Assembly (NCBI GenBank): GCA_046349215.1
Contig: JAXMCV010000001.1
Coordinates: forward strand, 558,001 to 622,000
Length of the DNA stretch: 64,000 bases
From: JAJXWB01 sp046349215
GTDB taxonomy: Bacteria > Pseudomonadota > Alphaproteobacteria > Rhizobiales > Beijerinckiaceae
Direction of reading: 5' to 3'
Shown here: piece after piece, positions 1 to 11,535 of the stretch
Numbering within the stretch: position 1 is the first letter of the stretch
How the letters are laid out: each line of letters starts with the position of its first letter
Notes under the pieces: model-generated
Seen by the model: the letters and a program-made list of their open reading frames with translations, nothing else
What the model was told of the DNA's origin: nothing
Database searches by the model: none
Program-made: the position numbers and the translations under genes

Positions 1-2
1 AT

Positions 3-371
3 ATCTTTCTGGACATGTCGGTCAGCGCCATCATCGCCGACACGACCGGCCTCAACCGCGCGACGCTCGACGCCATCAGGCTGATCGGCACCGACGCGGA
101 TCTGGAGGGCGTGCACATGATGGGCGGGCTCTCCAACATCGGCCAGCAATTGCCGCCGAAGGCCGCCGACGGATCGGAACTGAAGCACGCGCTGGAATGC
201 GCCTTCCTCACCATCGCCAATCCCGCCGGGTTCGATACGGTGCTCGGCACGCCGTGGCGCGGCTATCACCCGTTGCCCGAGGACAATTACGTGCTCACGG
301 CCTACCGCAACTTTCTCGAGCAGACCGGCAGCAACGCGCTGCGCGCCGTGCGCAAGTTCTACAAGGCCTGA
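3..371 (+). CDS. Pterin-binding methyltransferase family protein, C-terminal part (5' end outside window)
   Basis: The reading frame is open from the left edge of the window, so the N-terminus is missing; only about 122 residues are visible. The visible part contains GGLSNIGQQLP, resembling the GLSN loop of the dihydropteroate-synthase-like TIM barrel found in methyltetrahydrofolate:corrinoid methyltransferases and in MetH. From the family, the enzyme would bind a folate or pterin and take part in one-carbon transfer. The Met at base 15 is probably internal, because the frame is coding upstream of it. The stop lies two bases before the next start, so the two genes are likely co-transcribed. 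The family is fairly clear; the exact substrate is not. Confidence 0.7.
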   Translation: MFLDMSVSAIIADTTGLNRATLDAIRLIGTDADLEGVHMMGGLSNIGQQLPPKAADGSELKHALECAFLTIANPAGFDTVLGTPWRGYHPLPEDNYVLTAYRNFLEQTGSNALRAVRKFYKA

Positions 372-373
372 CG

Positions 374-1531
374 ATGGCGAGCCTGCGCCTCCTCGCCGAC
401 AGCTATTTCGACGGCGTCGCCGAACACGCGCCCGAACACGGGCCGTATCTGATCTCGATCGACGGCGGAATCATCCGCTCCATTGCGAAAGGCGCCGCCG
501 ATGCGGGATGCGATGCGCGCGCCGCCTTCGTCATGCCGGGACTGGTCGAGGCGCATGCGCATCTGTTCCTCGACGGCGGGGAACTCGATTTCGACAAGCG
601 CAACGCCTACCTCGCCGCGCCGAAGGACGAGATGCTGCAGGTGGCGCGCGAAAACGTCGCGCGCAGCCTTGCGGCGGGCGTCACGCTGGTCCGCGACGCC
701 GGCGACCGCTATGGCGTCAACGATGCGATCCGCGCGGAGCAGGCTGGCGGGAAGCTGCGCGTGCGGTCGCCGGGCCTCGGCGTCAAGCGGCCGAAGCGCT
801 ACGGCGGCTTCATGGCGCGTGACATCGAGGCGGGGGACGACGTCGCGGCCATTGTCGCCGGGATGGCGGCGACGGCCGACGACATCAAGATCATCCTGAC
901 GGGCATCATCGATTTCGTCGCGGGCGAGGTGAAGGGCGCGCCGCAATTCAACGAGGAGGAATTGCGGGCGATCGTCGGCGCGGCGCATGCGCGCGGCAGG
1001 AAGACCTTCGCCCATTGCAGCGGGCTCGAGGGCCTGCAGGTCGCAGTCGCCGCAGGCGTCGATTCCATCGAGCACGGCTTCTTCATGACGTCCGAAATTA
1101 TCGATGTCATGGCCGGGAAAGGCGTGGCCTGGGTTCCGACCGTGTCGCCGGTTCATTTCCAGTGGGCGCGACCCGAACTCGCGGGCTGGGACGCCAGCAC
1201 GATCGGCAACCTCCGCCGCATCCTCGACAGCCACGCCGAACACATCGGTCTGGCGCAGGCCAGAGGCGTCAACCTCGTCGCGGGCTCGGACGCAGGCAGC
1301 CCCGGCGTCGTGCACGGCGCCGCGCTCGTCGACGAGATCGAACATTTCCTCGGCGCGGGCCTGTCGATGGCGGCGGCGCTCGAAGCGGCGACATCGCGAC
1401 CGCGCAGACTGTGGGGCCTGGGTTCGGGCCGGCTGGCGGCGGGCGAAGACGCCGACATGATCGCGCTCGCCGGTTCGCCGTTCGTCGATGCGGGAAACCT
1501 GCGCAAGGCCTGCGTCGGCGTCTTCCGCTGA
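374..1531 (+). CDS. Amidohydrolase family protein (imidazolonepropionase-like)
   Basis: This is a 385-aa metal-dependent hydrolase of the amidohydrolase superfamily. It has the metal-binding HxH (EAHAHLF) after a PGLVEAH strand, a Lys-containing strand (DDIKIILTG), His in FAHCSG and SIEHGFF, and the late Asp in AGSDAGSPG, in the usual order. The C-terminal GRLAAGEDADMIAL segment returns to the small beta-sandwich typical of the family. The start at 374 was chosen because it lies two bases after the upstream stop; a longer open frame reaching back to 197 would overlap the neighbour. The substrate cannot be read from sequence. Pairing with a folate-type enzyme suggests a small catabolic operon, which is inference. 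Confidence 0.8.
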   Translation: MASLRLLADSYFDGVAEHAPEHGPYLISIDGGIIRSIAKGAADAGCDARAAFVMPGLVEAHAHLFLDGGELDFDKRNAYLAAPKDEMLQVARENVARSLAAGVTLVRDAGDRYGVNDAIRAEQAGGKLRVRSPGLGVKRPKRYGGFMARDIEAGDDVAAIVAGMAATADDIKIILTGIIDFVAGEVKGAPQFNEEELRAIVGAAHARGRKTFAHCSGLEGLQVAVAAGVDSIEHGFFMTSEIIDVMAGKGVAWVPTVSPVHFQWARPELAGWDASTIGNLRRILDSHAEHIGLAQARGVNLVAGSDAGSPGVVHGAALVDEIEHFLGAGLSMAAALEAATSRPRRLWGLGSGRLAAGEDADMIALAGSPFVDAGNLRKACVGVFR

Positions 1532-1544
1532 CGCGGCGGCGTCA

Positions 1545-1570
1545 AAACAAAAGGGCGCCGGAAGGCGCCC
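1545..1570 (-). terminator. Rho-independent terminator of the HU gene
   Basis: On the minus strand a seven-base stem GGCGCCC/GGGCGCC with a four-base loop (1553-1570) is followed by a T-rich run (cttttgtttt). It lies about 60 bp beyond the HU stop codon and also separates HU from the convergent amidohydrolase. Confidence 0.75.
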
Positions 1571-1629
1571 TCGTCGGCTGGACCGCAGGGAGCGTTGCGC
1601 TCCCGGCAATCCGTCGCCTGCGTGATCGA

Positions 1630-1911
1630 TTACTTGCCCTTGTTGACGGCGGTCTTGAGCGCCGCGCCGGCCTTGAAGCGGACGCTCTTCGAAGCGGGGA
1701 TCTTGATCTCGGCGCCGGTCGCCGGATTGCGGCCCTTGCCGGCGGCGCGCTTCTTGACCGAGAACGTGCCGAAGCCGACGAGACGCACTTCGTCGCCCTT
1801 CTTCACGGCCTTGGTGATGCCGTCGAGAACCGCGTCGATGGCTTCCGCCGACTTGGCCTTCGAAAGATCGAGAGCGCTGGCGACGTGCTCGACGAGTTCC
1901 TGCTTGTTCAT
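1630..1911 (-). CDS. hupB: HU family DNA-binding protein
   Basis: This 93-aa histone-like protein begins MNKQELVEHVAS and carries the HU signature GFGTFSVKKRAAGKGRNP followed by ATGAEIKIPAS and VRFKAGAALK. HU dimers bend and compact DNA without strict sequence preference. The start was chosen for the family length and for an AAGGAG ribosome-binding site seven bases upstream; a longer open frame to 2106 has no support. It lies downstream of lon on the same strand but is separated from it by a strong terminator, so it is probably transcribed from its own promoter. The lon-HU order is common in proteobacteria. Confidence 0.95.
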   Translation of the reverse strand: MNKQELVEHVASALDLSKAKSAEAIDAVLDGITKAVKKGDEVRLVGFGTFSVKKRAAGKGRNPATGAEIKIPASKSVRFKAGAALKTAVNKGK

Positions 1912-2109
1912 GGCTAGCTCCTTGATCGCGCGTGGCTGACGCGCTTGTCCGTTTGCTCGCCCCATCGCCGCGGGATGTCGCCTGCCGGATCGAATCGACG
2001 TGTCGGGGGCATCAAACTGTTGTTCCCGAATCGCTTGAATTGCAAGGCAACGCGCATCGGGGGAACCGAAAAACCCCTGCGAATCAGGGGATTTGGCGCA
2101 GCGCAAAAC

Positions 2110-2141
2110 AAAAAAGGCCGCAACTCCTAGGAGTTGCGGCC
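2110..2141 (-). terminator. Rho-independent terminator of lon
   Basis: A perfect 26-base palindrome spans 2116-2141 (arms ggccgcaactcct and its complement). On the minus strand it is followed by a run of six T and then gttttg. It sits 22 bp after the lon stop codon. The perfect stem means it could also terminate weakly in the other direction. Confidence 0.85.
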
Positions 2142-2163
2142 CATTTTGACAAGGAAGAGAACG

Positions 2164-4590
<2,427 letters not shown>

Positions 4591-4735
4591 TGCATGTCCT
4601 GTCCTGGTCTGTCCCCTGCCCCGCCCTGACGGCGCGAGGAAGGAGCGAACGCCCGAATCTCTCCAGCATGAATCGCGCCAGTTCGATCCTACGTTCCCGC
4701 GGCGGAGCCCGAAAGCGCTCCCCGCAATGGCGAGG

Positions 4736-4764
4736 AGATGGGCGCCGACGCCCGGTTTTTCAAC
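4736..4764 (-). promoter_or_regulatory. Sigma-32 (RpoH)-type promoter of lon
   Basis: On the minus strand the sequence reads GTTGAAA, 14 bases, then GCCCATCT. The enterobacterial sigma-32 consensus is CTTGAAA, 11-16 bases, CCCCATNT, so the -35 and -10 elements each differ from it by one base. It is about 146 bp upstream of the lon start. lon is a classic heat-shock gene, which supports the reading; no transcript data are available here. Confidence 0.5.
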
Positions 4765-4920
4765 GCTTACGCCCGGATTCCCGCAGGTTACGCGCGACGA
4801 CCCGGCTGACGCTACTGGGCTGGGGGACAGCGACCGCGAAACAGGCGGCGCTCCACAGGATTCGCCCCTAATTCTGAACGAATGCTTTCCAGAACGGCAA
4901 ATCCCCCAACGAAATGCGTC

Positions 4921-4950
4921 AAAAGAAAGAGGCCGCCCGAAGGCGGCCTC
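4921..4950 (-). terminator. Rho-independent terminator of clpX
   Basis: On the minus strand a nine-base stem (GAGGCCGCC with GGCGGCCTC, 4929-4950) is followed by tttcttttg. It lies about 60 bp after the clpX stop codon. Confidence 0.8.
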
Positions 4951-5010
4951 GATCAATCTGGAACGGAGCGGCAGGCAATCACGCCGTCGCTCCTGGCGTC
5001 AGGCGACGGC

Positions 5011-6279
<1,269 letters not shown>

Positions 6280-6567
6280 CGATTTCTCCTCAGGACCGAC
6301 CCAAAAAGCCGAATCGGTCCAACCTGATCTCTACAATCGACGGACTAACAAAACGTGGAAACCGCATGGTGCGGAACCGCTTGTCGTCCGTCCGGGCCAC
6401 CTGCCCTGCCGCGCCTCCATCCCCGCCTGGAACGTCCAGCCATGCAAACATGGCCGCTGCAGGGGATCAAGTCGCGCGCCGCGTTGCGTCGCAACGTCGG
6501 CCGAGCCTGTCACTCAACCGCAACACGCAGCAACATCGGCGCCAGCCCGGGCCGCCACTGCTCCGCT

Positions 6568-7212
6568 TCAGCCTGCGGCGACCGGAGTCGCCGGGGCGTC
6601 GTCGGGACGCTTGGTGTAAACCTGGTCGACGATGCCGAATTCCTTGGCCTCTTCCGCGGACATGAAATGGTCGCGGTCCAGCGTGCGCTCGATCGTGTCG
6701 TAGTCGCGACCCGTGTGCTTCACATAGACGTCGTTCAACCTTTTCTTGATCTTCATTATGTCTTCGGCATGGCGAAGGATGTCGGAGGCCTGGCCCTGGA
6801 AGCCGCCCGAGGGCTGGTGGACCATGATGCGGGAATTCGGCAGGGCGAAGCGCATGCCGGGATCGCCCGCCGCCAGCAGGAGCGAACCCATGGAGGCCGC
6901 CTGGCCGACGCACAGCGTCGAAACCTTGGGCTTGATGAACTGCATCGTGTCATAAATGGCCATCCCGGCCGTCACCACGCCGCCGGGCGAGTTGATGTAC
7001 ATCGACACTTCCTTCTTCGGGTTCTCGGACTCGAGGAACAGAAGCTGGGCGATGATGACCGAGGCCATATGGTCCTCGACCGGGCCGGTCAGGAAGATGA
7101 TGCGTTCGCGCAGGAGGCGGGAATAGATGTCGAAGCCCCGCTCGCCGCGGCTCGTGTTCTCGATCACCTGCGGGATAAGGTACTGATTGTAAACGTCGAT
7201 CGGATCGCGCAT
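6568..7212 (-). CDS. clpP: ATP-dependent Clp protease proteolytic subunit ClpP
   Basis: This is a 214-aa serine protease that forms the tetradecameric chamber used by ClpX or ClpA. The catalytic Ser lies in GQAASMGS (about residue 107) and the His in MVHQPSGG (about residue 132), followed by the handle helix and the Asp-containing C-terminal part. The start MRDPIDVYNQYLIPQ was chosen by family length; a GTG 48 bases further upstream would add a non-conserved leader. Tig, ClpP and ClpX are encoded in that order on one strand, the usual arrangement for this quality-control module. Confidence 0.96.
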   Translation of the reverse strand: MRDPIDVYNQYLIPQVIENTSRGERGFDIYSRLLRERIIFLTGPVEDHMASVIIAQLLFLESENPKKEVSMYINSPGGVVTAGMAIYDTMQFIKPKVSTLCVGQAASMGSLLLAAGDPGMRFALPNSRIMVHQPSGGFQGQASDILRHAEDIMKIKKRLNDVYVKHTGRDYDTIERTLDRDHFMSAEEAKEFGIVDQVYTKRPDDAPATPVAAG

Positions 7213-7253
7213 CGGGGCCCCGGACTTCAAGAGAAATATCGATTCGCCGGAAG

Positions 7254-7283
7254 ATAGCACGCGTCCCGGCCTCGTTCGATCAA
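7254..7283 (-). promoter_or_regulatory. Possible promoter of clpP
   Basis: On the minus strand TTGATC is followed after 18 bases by TGCTAT, ending about 42 bp before the clpP start. This resembles the alphaproteobacterial housekeeping pattern (TTGAC, 17-18 bases, CTATAT) only moderately. Confidence 0.35.
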
Positions 7284-7420
7284 CATAGGCGCCGGTTGCG
7301 CCTGCGAAAAGAGGCGAAGCCGGGCGGCGCGCCGATTAACCAAAGGTCACGGATCAGCCGCAAAGCCGGAAAAAATTGATGTAATTGTACGAAACCGGGC
7401 GAAACCGGCCGGGGGGCGCC

Positions 7421-7627
7421 ATGGGCTATTCCATCCACATCCCGCTTCCGGGCGGCAGGCTCAAGATCAAGACACGGGATCGGCTGCGCTGGAGCGAAAT
7501 CACCGGCGAGACGCCGACCCAGCGCATCACCGATGATATGTATCTGGTCTGGGAACGGCGCCGGAAAACCAAGCGCCGCCTGCGGGCGAACCGCGACGCG
7601 GGCGCAGGCCCGACGCCGCAGTCCTGA
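7421..7627 (+). CDS. Small conserved-looking hypothetical protein
   Basis: A 68-aa frame begins MGYSIHIPLPGGRLKIKT and ends in a strongly basic tail rich in Arg and Lys (WERRRKTKRRLRANRD). It sits between the divergent clpP promoter and the convergent tig gene, ending six bases before the tig stop. No signal peptide or membrane segment is visible. I do not recognise the family. The frame has a GC-rich third-position pattern like its neighbours and a purine-rich stretch (gggggg) before the ATG, so it is plausible but unproven. Confidence 0.5.
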   Translation: MGYSIHIPLPGGRLKIKTRDRLRWSEITGETPTQRITDDMYLVWERRRKTKRRLRANRDAGAGPTPQS

Positions 7628-7633
7628 GCCGCG

Positions 7634-9007
7634 TCAGGCCGCCTGTTCGGCAGCCTCCTCGTTCATCTTGATCAGCTCTTCCTTGGTCACGTGCCTGTCA
7701 GTGACCTTCGCCAGCCCGAGGATGTGGTCGATCACCTTCTCCTCGAAGATCGGCGCGCGAATCTCGCCGAGGGCGTCCGGGTTCTTGCGGTAATAGTCCC
7801 ACATGGCCTGTTCCTGGCCCGGGAAGGCGCGGAGTCGCTCGATCAGCGCCTTGGTGACCTCGTCTTCCTCGACCTTGACGCCGGCCTTCTCGCCGACCTC
7901 GGCGAGGACGAGGCCGAGGCGCACGCGGCGTTCGGCGATGCGGCGATATTCCTCGCGCGCCTTCTCTTCCGTCGTGCCCTCGCTCTCGAAGGTCTTTCCG
8001 CCAGCGGCCTGCTCGTTGAGGATCGAGCGCCAGATGCCGTCGAATTCGGTCTCGACCAAGCCTTCGGGCAGTTCGAACGAATAACGGCCGTCGAGCGCGT
8101 CGAGCAGCAGCCGCTTGGTGTGCATCCGGGCGCCGCGGGCCATGTCGGCCTCGATGTTCGTGCGCACGGCGGCGCGGAAGGCGTCGAGCGTATCGAAGCC
8201 GAACTTCTTGGCCAGTTCGTCGTCGATGGCGACGTCGCCGGGGGCGGCGACGTTCTTCACCGTCACGTCGAAGGTCGCTTCCTTGCCGGCCAGACGCGCG
8301 GCCGCGTAGTTCTCGGGGAAGGTCACGGAGATCGTCTTGCTCTCGCCCTTCTTGAGGCCGACGAGCTGCTCCTCGAAGCCCGGAATGAAGCTCTTGGAGC
8401 CGATCACCAGGTCGATGCCCTCGCCCGCGCCGCCCTCGAAGGGCTCGCCGTCGAGCTTGCCGAGGAAGTCGATCGTGGCCTTGTCGCCATTGGCGATGGC
8501 CGGGGCGTCGCCCTCGCGGTCGGTATAGGCGCGCTGCTGGTCGGCCATGCGCTGGATGGCCTCTTCCACGTCGCTGTCGGGAACGTCAACGACCAGCCGC
8601 TCGACGGCCACGTCGTCGAACTTGCCGATCTCGAAGCTCGGCAGCGTCTCGACCGCCACGGTGAAGGCGAGGTCGCCCTTGGCTTCGAGCACCTGTTCCA
8701 TCTCTTCCTGGCCGCCGACGATGTCGAACTTGGGCGAGCCGGCGAGACGCAGCTTGTGATCGTCGACGATCTTGCGATTGGCCTCGTTGACGGCTTCCTG
8801 CACGACTTCGCCCATGATGGACTTGCCGTAGAGGCGGCGGATGTGGGACGTCGGCACCTTGCCCGGGCGGAAGCCGTTGATGCGGACCTTGTCCTTCATC
8901 TCGGAAAGCTGGCTCTCCAGCTTCGCCACGAGGTCGGCGGCCGGCACGACCACCTTGAAATCGCGCTTCAGGCCCTGAGCGCTCGTTTCCGTCACCTGCA
9001 TAGCCAT
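7634..9007 (-). CDS. tig: Trigger factor (ribosome-associated chaperone, prolyl isomerase)
   Basis: This 457-aa protein matches trigger factor throughout. The N-terminal ribosome-binding domain carries the signature GFRPGKVP, with the GFRxGKxP loop that docks to ribosomal protein L23. The middle FKBP-like domain (DFLGKLDGEPFEGG ... FIPGFEEQLVGLKKGE) is followed by the long helical C-terminal chaperone arms. It binds nascent chains at the ribosome exit. Two ATGs at 9007 and 9001 are possible; 9007 is preferred because GAAGG lies five bases upstream. A tRNA-Leu gene is immediately upstream on the same strand. Confidence 0.96.
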   Translation of the reverse strand: MAMQVTETSAQGLKRDFKVVVPAADLVAKLESQLSEMKDKVRINGFRPGKVPTSHIRRLYGKSIMGEVVQEAVNEANRKIVDDHKLRLAGSPKFDIVGGQEEMEQVLEAKGDLAFTVAVETLPSFEIGKFDDVAVERLVVDVPDSDVEEAIQRMADQQRAYTDREGDAPAIANGDKATIDFLGKLDGEPFEGGAGEGIDLVIGSKSFIPGFEEQLVGLKKGESKTISVTFPENYAAARLAGKEATFDVTVKNVAAPGDVAIDDELAKKFGFDTLDAFRAAVRTNIEADMARGARMHTKRLLLDALDGRYSFELPEGLVETEFDGIWRSILNEQAAGGKTFESEGTTEEKAREEYRRIAERRVRLGLVLAEVGEKAGVKVEEDEVTKALIERLRAFPGQEQAMWDYYRKNPDALGEIRAPIFEEKVIDHILGLAKVTDRHVTKEELIKMNEEAAEQAA

Positions 9008-9074
9008 CAAAACCTTCTCGAATCTCGTTGTTCCGCCCTTTCGGGCGTCCGGCGCGCTGCCTGAAAGACCGGGC

Positions 9075-9159
9075 TGGTGCGGGCGGAGGGACTCGAACCC
9101 CCATGCCTCGCGGCGGTGGAACCTAAATCCACTGCGTCTACCAGTTCCGCCACGCCCGC
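9075..9159 (-). tRNA. tRNA-Leu (anticodon UAG)
   Basis: Read on the minus strand, the 85-nt sequence starts GCGGGCG and ends CGCCCGC plus A and an encoded CCA. The anticodon arm is GTGGA-TTTAGGT-TCCAC, giving anticodon TAG. It has a class II variable arm and the T-arm GGGGGTTCGAGTCCCTC. Confidence 0.95.
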
Positions 9160-9239
9160 AGCCGCGCCGACAGCCGCAAGCGGGCGCGCGCGCCGCCCCG
9201 CCGCTTCGGGCGCCGCTCTATAGCAACGGCCGGCGCGCG

Positions 9240-11378
9240 ATGCGAGCGAAAAATATGCCATCCCGGCCCGCCTCGCCTATATCTGGAGCGACGAATCCCG
9301 CCACGAGCCGAGACCCCGCCTTGAGCCAGAACACGACCAACCGCCAAAACCCCTTCTTTCGCGCCTGGGACGGCCCGTTCGGCCTGCCCCCGTTCGGCGA
9401 GATCGAGACCTCCGACATCGCGCCCGCCTACGAGCGGGCGATGGCGGAGCACATGGAGGAAATAGAGGCGATCGCCGCCGACCCCGCCCCCGCGACCTTC
9501 GACAATACGGTCGGCGCGCTGGAGCGGGCGGGCGAGGCGATGCACCGCGTCGGCGGGGTGTTCTGGAACTACACCGGCACGGATTCCACTCCTGACCTGC
9601 AGGCCATCGAGCGCGACCTTGCGCCGAAGATCGCCGCGCATTTTTCGGCGATCGGCCTGAACGAGAAGCTGTTTCGCCGGGTGGAGGCGGTCTGGACGCA
9701 GCGCGACGCCCAGCCCCTGTCGGCCGAGCAGAAGCGCCTGCTGGAACTGACCTACGACAGTTTCGTCCGCTCGGGCGTCCGGCTCGACGCCGCCGGCAAG
9801 CAGCGCTACGCGGAAATCTCGACGCGGCTCGCCACCCTCGGCGCGCAATTCGCGCAGAACGTGCTGGCCGACGAAGCCGAATGGCTGATGCTGCTCGAGT
9901 CGGGCGACCTCGACGGACTGCCGCAGTCCCTGCGCGAGGCGGCCGCCCGCGTCGCCGAGGATCGCGGCCATCCAGGCAAGTGGGGCATCACGCTGTCGCG
10001 CTCGAGCGTCGAGCCTTTCCTGACCTATTCGTCGCGCCGCGACCTGCGCGAGAAGGCGTTCAACGCCTGGATCATGCGCGGCGAGACGGGCGGCAAGACG
10101 GACAATCGGGAGATCGCCGCCGAGATCATCCGCCTGCGCGACGAGAGCGCGCGCATGCTCGGCTATGCGACCTACGCCCATTACAAGCTCGCCGACCAGA
10201 TGGCCAAGACGCCGGACCGCGTCGCATCCCTGCTGGAGCGCGTGTGGGAGCCTGCGAAGGCGGCGGCCGCGAAGGAACGCGCCATCCTGCAGGAGCTCGT
10301 GATGAAGGAGGGCGGCAATTTCGCCATCGCCCCGCATGACTGGCGCTATTATGCGGAGAAGGCGCGCCAGGCGCTGCACGATCTCGACGCTTCGCAATTG
10401 CGTCCCTATTTCGCGCTTGAGAACATCATCGCGGCGGCCTTCGATGTCGCTCACCGGCTGTTCGGCGTGACGTTCGAGGAACGCAAGGATCTCACGCTCT
10501 ACAATCCGGACGCGCGCGCCTGGGACGTGCGCGACGAGCACGGCAACCATGTCGCACTGTTCATCGGCGACTATTTCGCGCGGCCGACCAAGCGTGGCGG
10601 CGCCTGGATGTCCGGCTTCCGCAACCAGAGCGACATGGACGGCAAGCACGTCCGGCCGATCGTCATCAACGTGATGAATTTCTCGAAGGGCGCGGAGGGC
10701 AAGCCGGCGCTCATCAGCCTCGACGACGCGCAGACGCTGTTCCACGAATTCGGCCACGGCCTGCACGGCATGTTGTCGAAGGTGACCTACCCTTCGATCT
10801 CCGGCACGAGCGTGGTGCGCGATTTCGTCGAATTTCCCTCGCAGGTCTACGAACACTGGCTGCTTGAGCCGGAAGTGCTCGCCCGCTTTGCGCGCCATGT
10901 CGATACGGGCGAGCCGATTCCCAAAGAACTCGTGAAACGCATCCACGCGGCGCGGCGCTTCAACATCGGCTTCGGCACGGTGGAATTCACGTCCTCGGCG
11001 CTGGTCGACCTCGAACTGCACCTCACGAATCCGGACGAGGATTTCGACGTACTCGCCTTCGAGCGCGACGCGCTGAAGCGGCTGGGCATGCCCGCCGAGA
11101 TCGTCATGCGCCACCGCACGCCGCACTTCAACCACGTGTTCGCCGGCTCGGGCTACGCGTCCGGCTATTACTCGTATTTGTGGTCGGCCGTGCTCGACAA
11201 CGACGGCTTCGCCGCCTTCAAGGAGGCGGGAAACATCTTCGATCCCGCGACCGCCAAGCGCCTGAAGGACTACGTCTACACAGCCGGCGGACGCGAGGCG
11301 CCCGAGGAAGCCTACCGGCATTTCCGCGGCCGCGATCCGGAAGTGAAGGCGCTGCTCGAAGAGCGGGGCTTTGCGTGA
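9240..11378 (+). CDS. dcp: M3 family metallopeptidase (peptidyl-dipeptidase Dcp / oligopeptidase A type)
   Basis: The protein is a thimet-type zinc metallopeptidase. The zinc site HEFGHGLHG is present, with the downstream glutamate ligand in the following helix (VVRDFVEFPSQVYE). The rest is the all-helical M3 fold, and the C-terminal FAGSGYASGYYSYLW segment is typical. It cleaves short peptides in the cytoplasm. The open frame has 712 codons, but the true start may be TTG at 9321 (about 685 aa, close to the usual Dcp length); the first 27 residues look like non-coding DNA. It is transcribed away from tRNA-Leu. Confidence 0.9.
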   Translation: MRAKNMPSRPASPISGATNPATSRDPALSQNTTNRQNPFFRAWDGPFGLPPFGEIETSDIAPAYERAMAEHMEEIEAIAADPAPATFDNTVGALERAGEAMHRVGGVFWNYTGTDSTPDLQAIERDLAPKIAAHFSAIGLNEKLFRRVEAVWTQRDAQPLSAEQKRLLELTYDSFVRSGVRLDAAGKQRYAEISTRLATLGAQFAQNVLADEAEWLMLLESGDLDGLPQSLREAAARVAEDRGHPGKWGITLSRSSVEPFLTYSSRRDLREKAFNAWIMRGETGGKTDNREIAAEIIRLRDESARMLGYATYAHYKLADQMAKTPDRVASLLERVWEPAKAAAAKERAILQELVMKEGGNFAIAPHDWRYYAEKARQALHDLDASQLRPYFALENIIAAAFDVAHRLFGVTFEERKDLTLYNPDARAWDVRDEHGNHVALFIGDYFARPTKRGGAWMSGFRNQSDMDGKHVRPIVINVMNFSKGAEGKPALISLDDAQTLFHEFGHGLHGMLSKVTYPSISGTSVVRDFVEFPSQVYEHWLLEPEVLARFARHVDTGEPIPKELVKRIHAARRFNIGFGTVEFTSSALVDLELHLTNPDEDFDVLAFERDALKRLGMPAEIVMRHRTPHFNHVFAGSGYASGYYSYLWSAVLDNDGFAAFKEAGNIFDPATAKRLKDYVYTAGGREAPEEAYRHFRGRDPEVKALLEERGFA

Positions 11379-11400
11379 GGGCGAATTCTTTCCGACTGTC

Positions 11401-11535
11401 ATGCCCGGCCTTGTGCCGGGCATCCACGCCCGGCCGATGCGCGGATGACCCAAGAAAAGCGGGCCGCTTGCCCGCCTCGCGCCGAGAGCGCGCGGAAGCG
11501 GATCGGCTGTCATGGCCGGGACAAGCCCGGCCATG
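11401..11535. repeat. Pair of REP-like hairpins (CCCGGCC family)
   Basis: Two palindromes flank an 87-bp spacer: 11401-11423 (atgcccggc-cttgt-gccgggcat) and 11511-11535 (catggccggg-acaag-cccggccatg). The second hairpin recurs exactly at 54620-54642. The pair lies between the peptidase stop and the next gene, whose candidate start codons are inside the second hairpin. Confidence 0.75.

Larger units (their letters stand above)
4591..5010. other. Intergenic region between lon and clpX
   Basis: About 420 bp without a gene. It holds the clpX terminator near 4929-4950 and the promoter region of lon. Open frames crossing it are shadows with no family resemblance. Confidence 0.7.
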
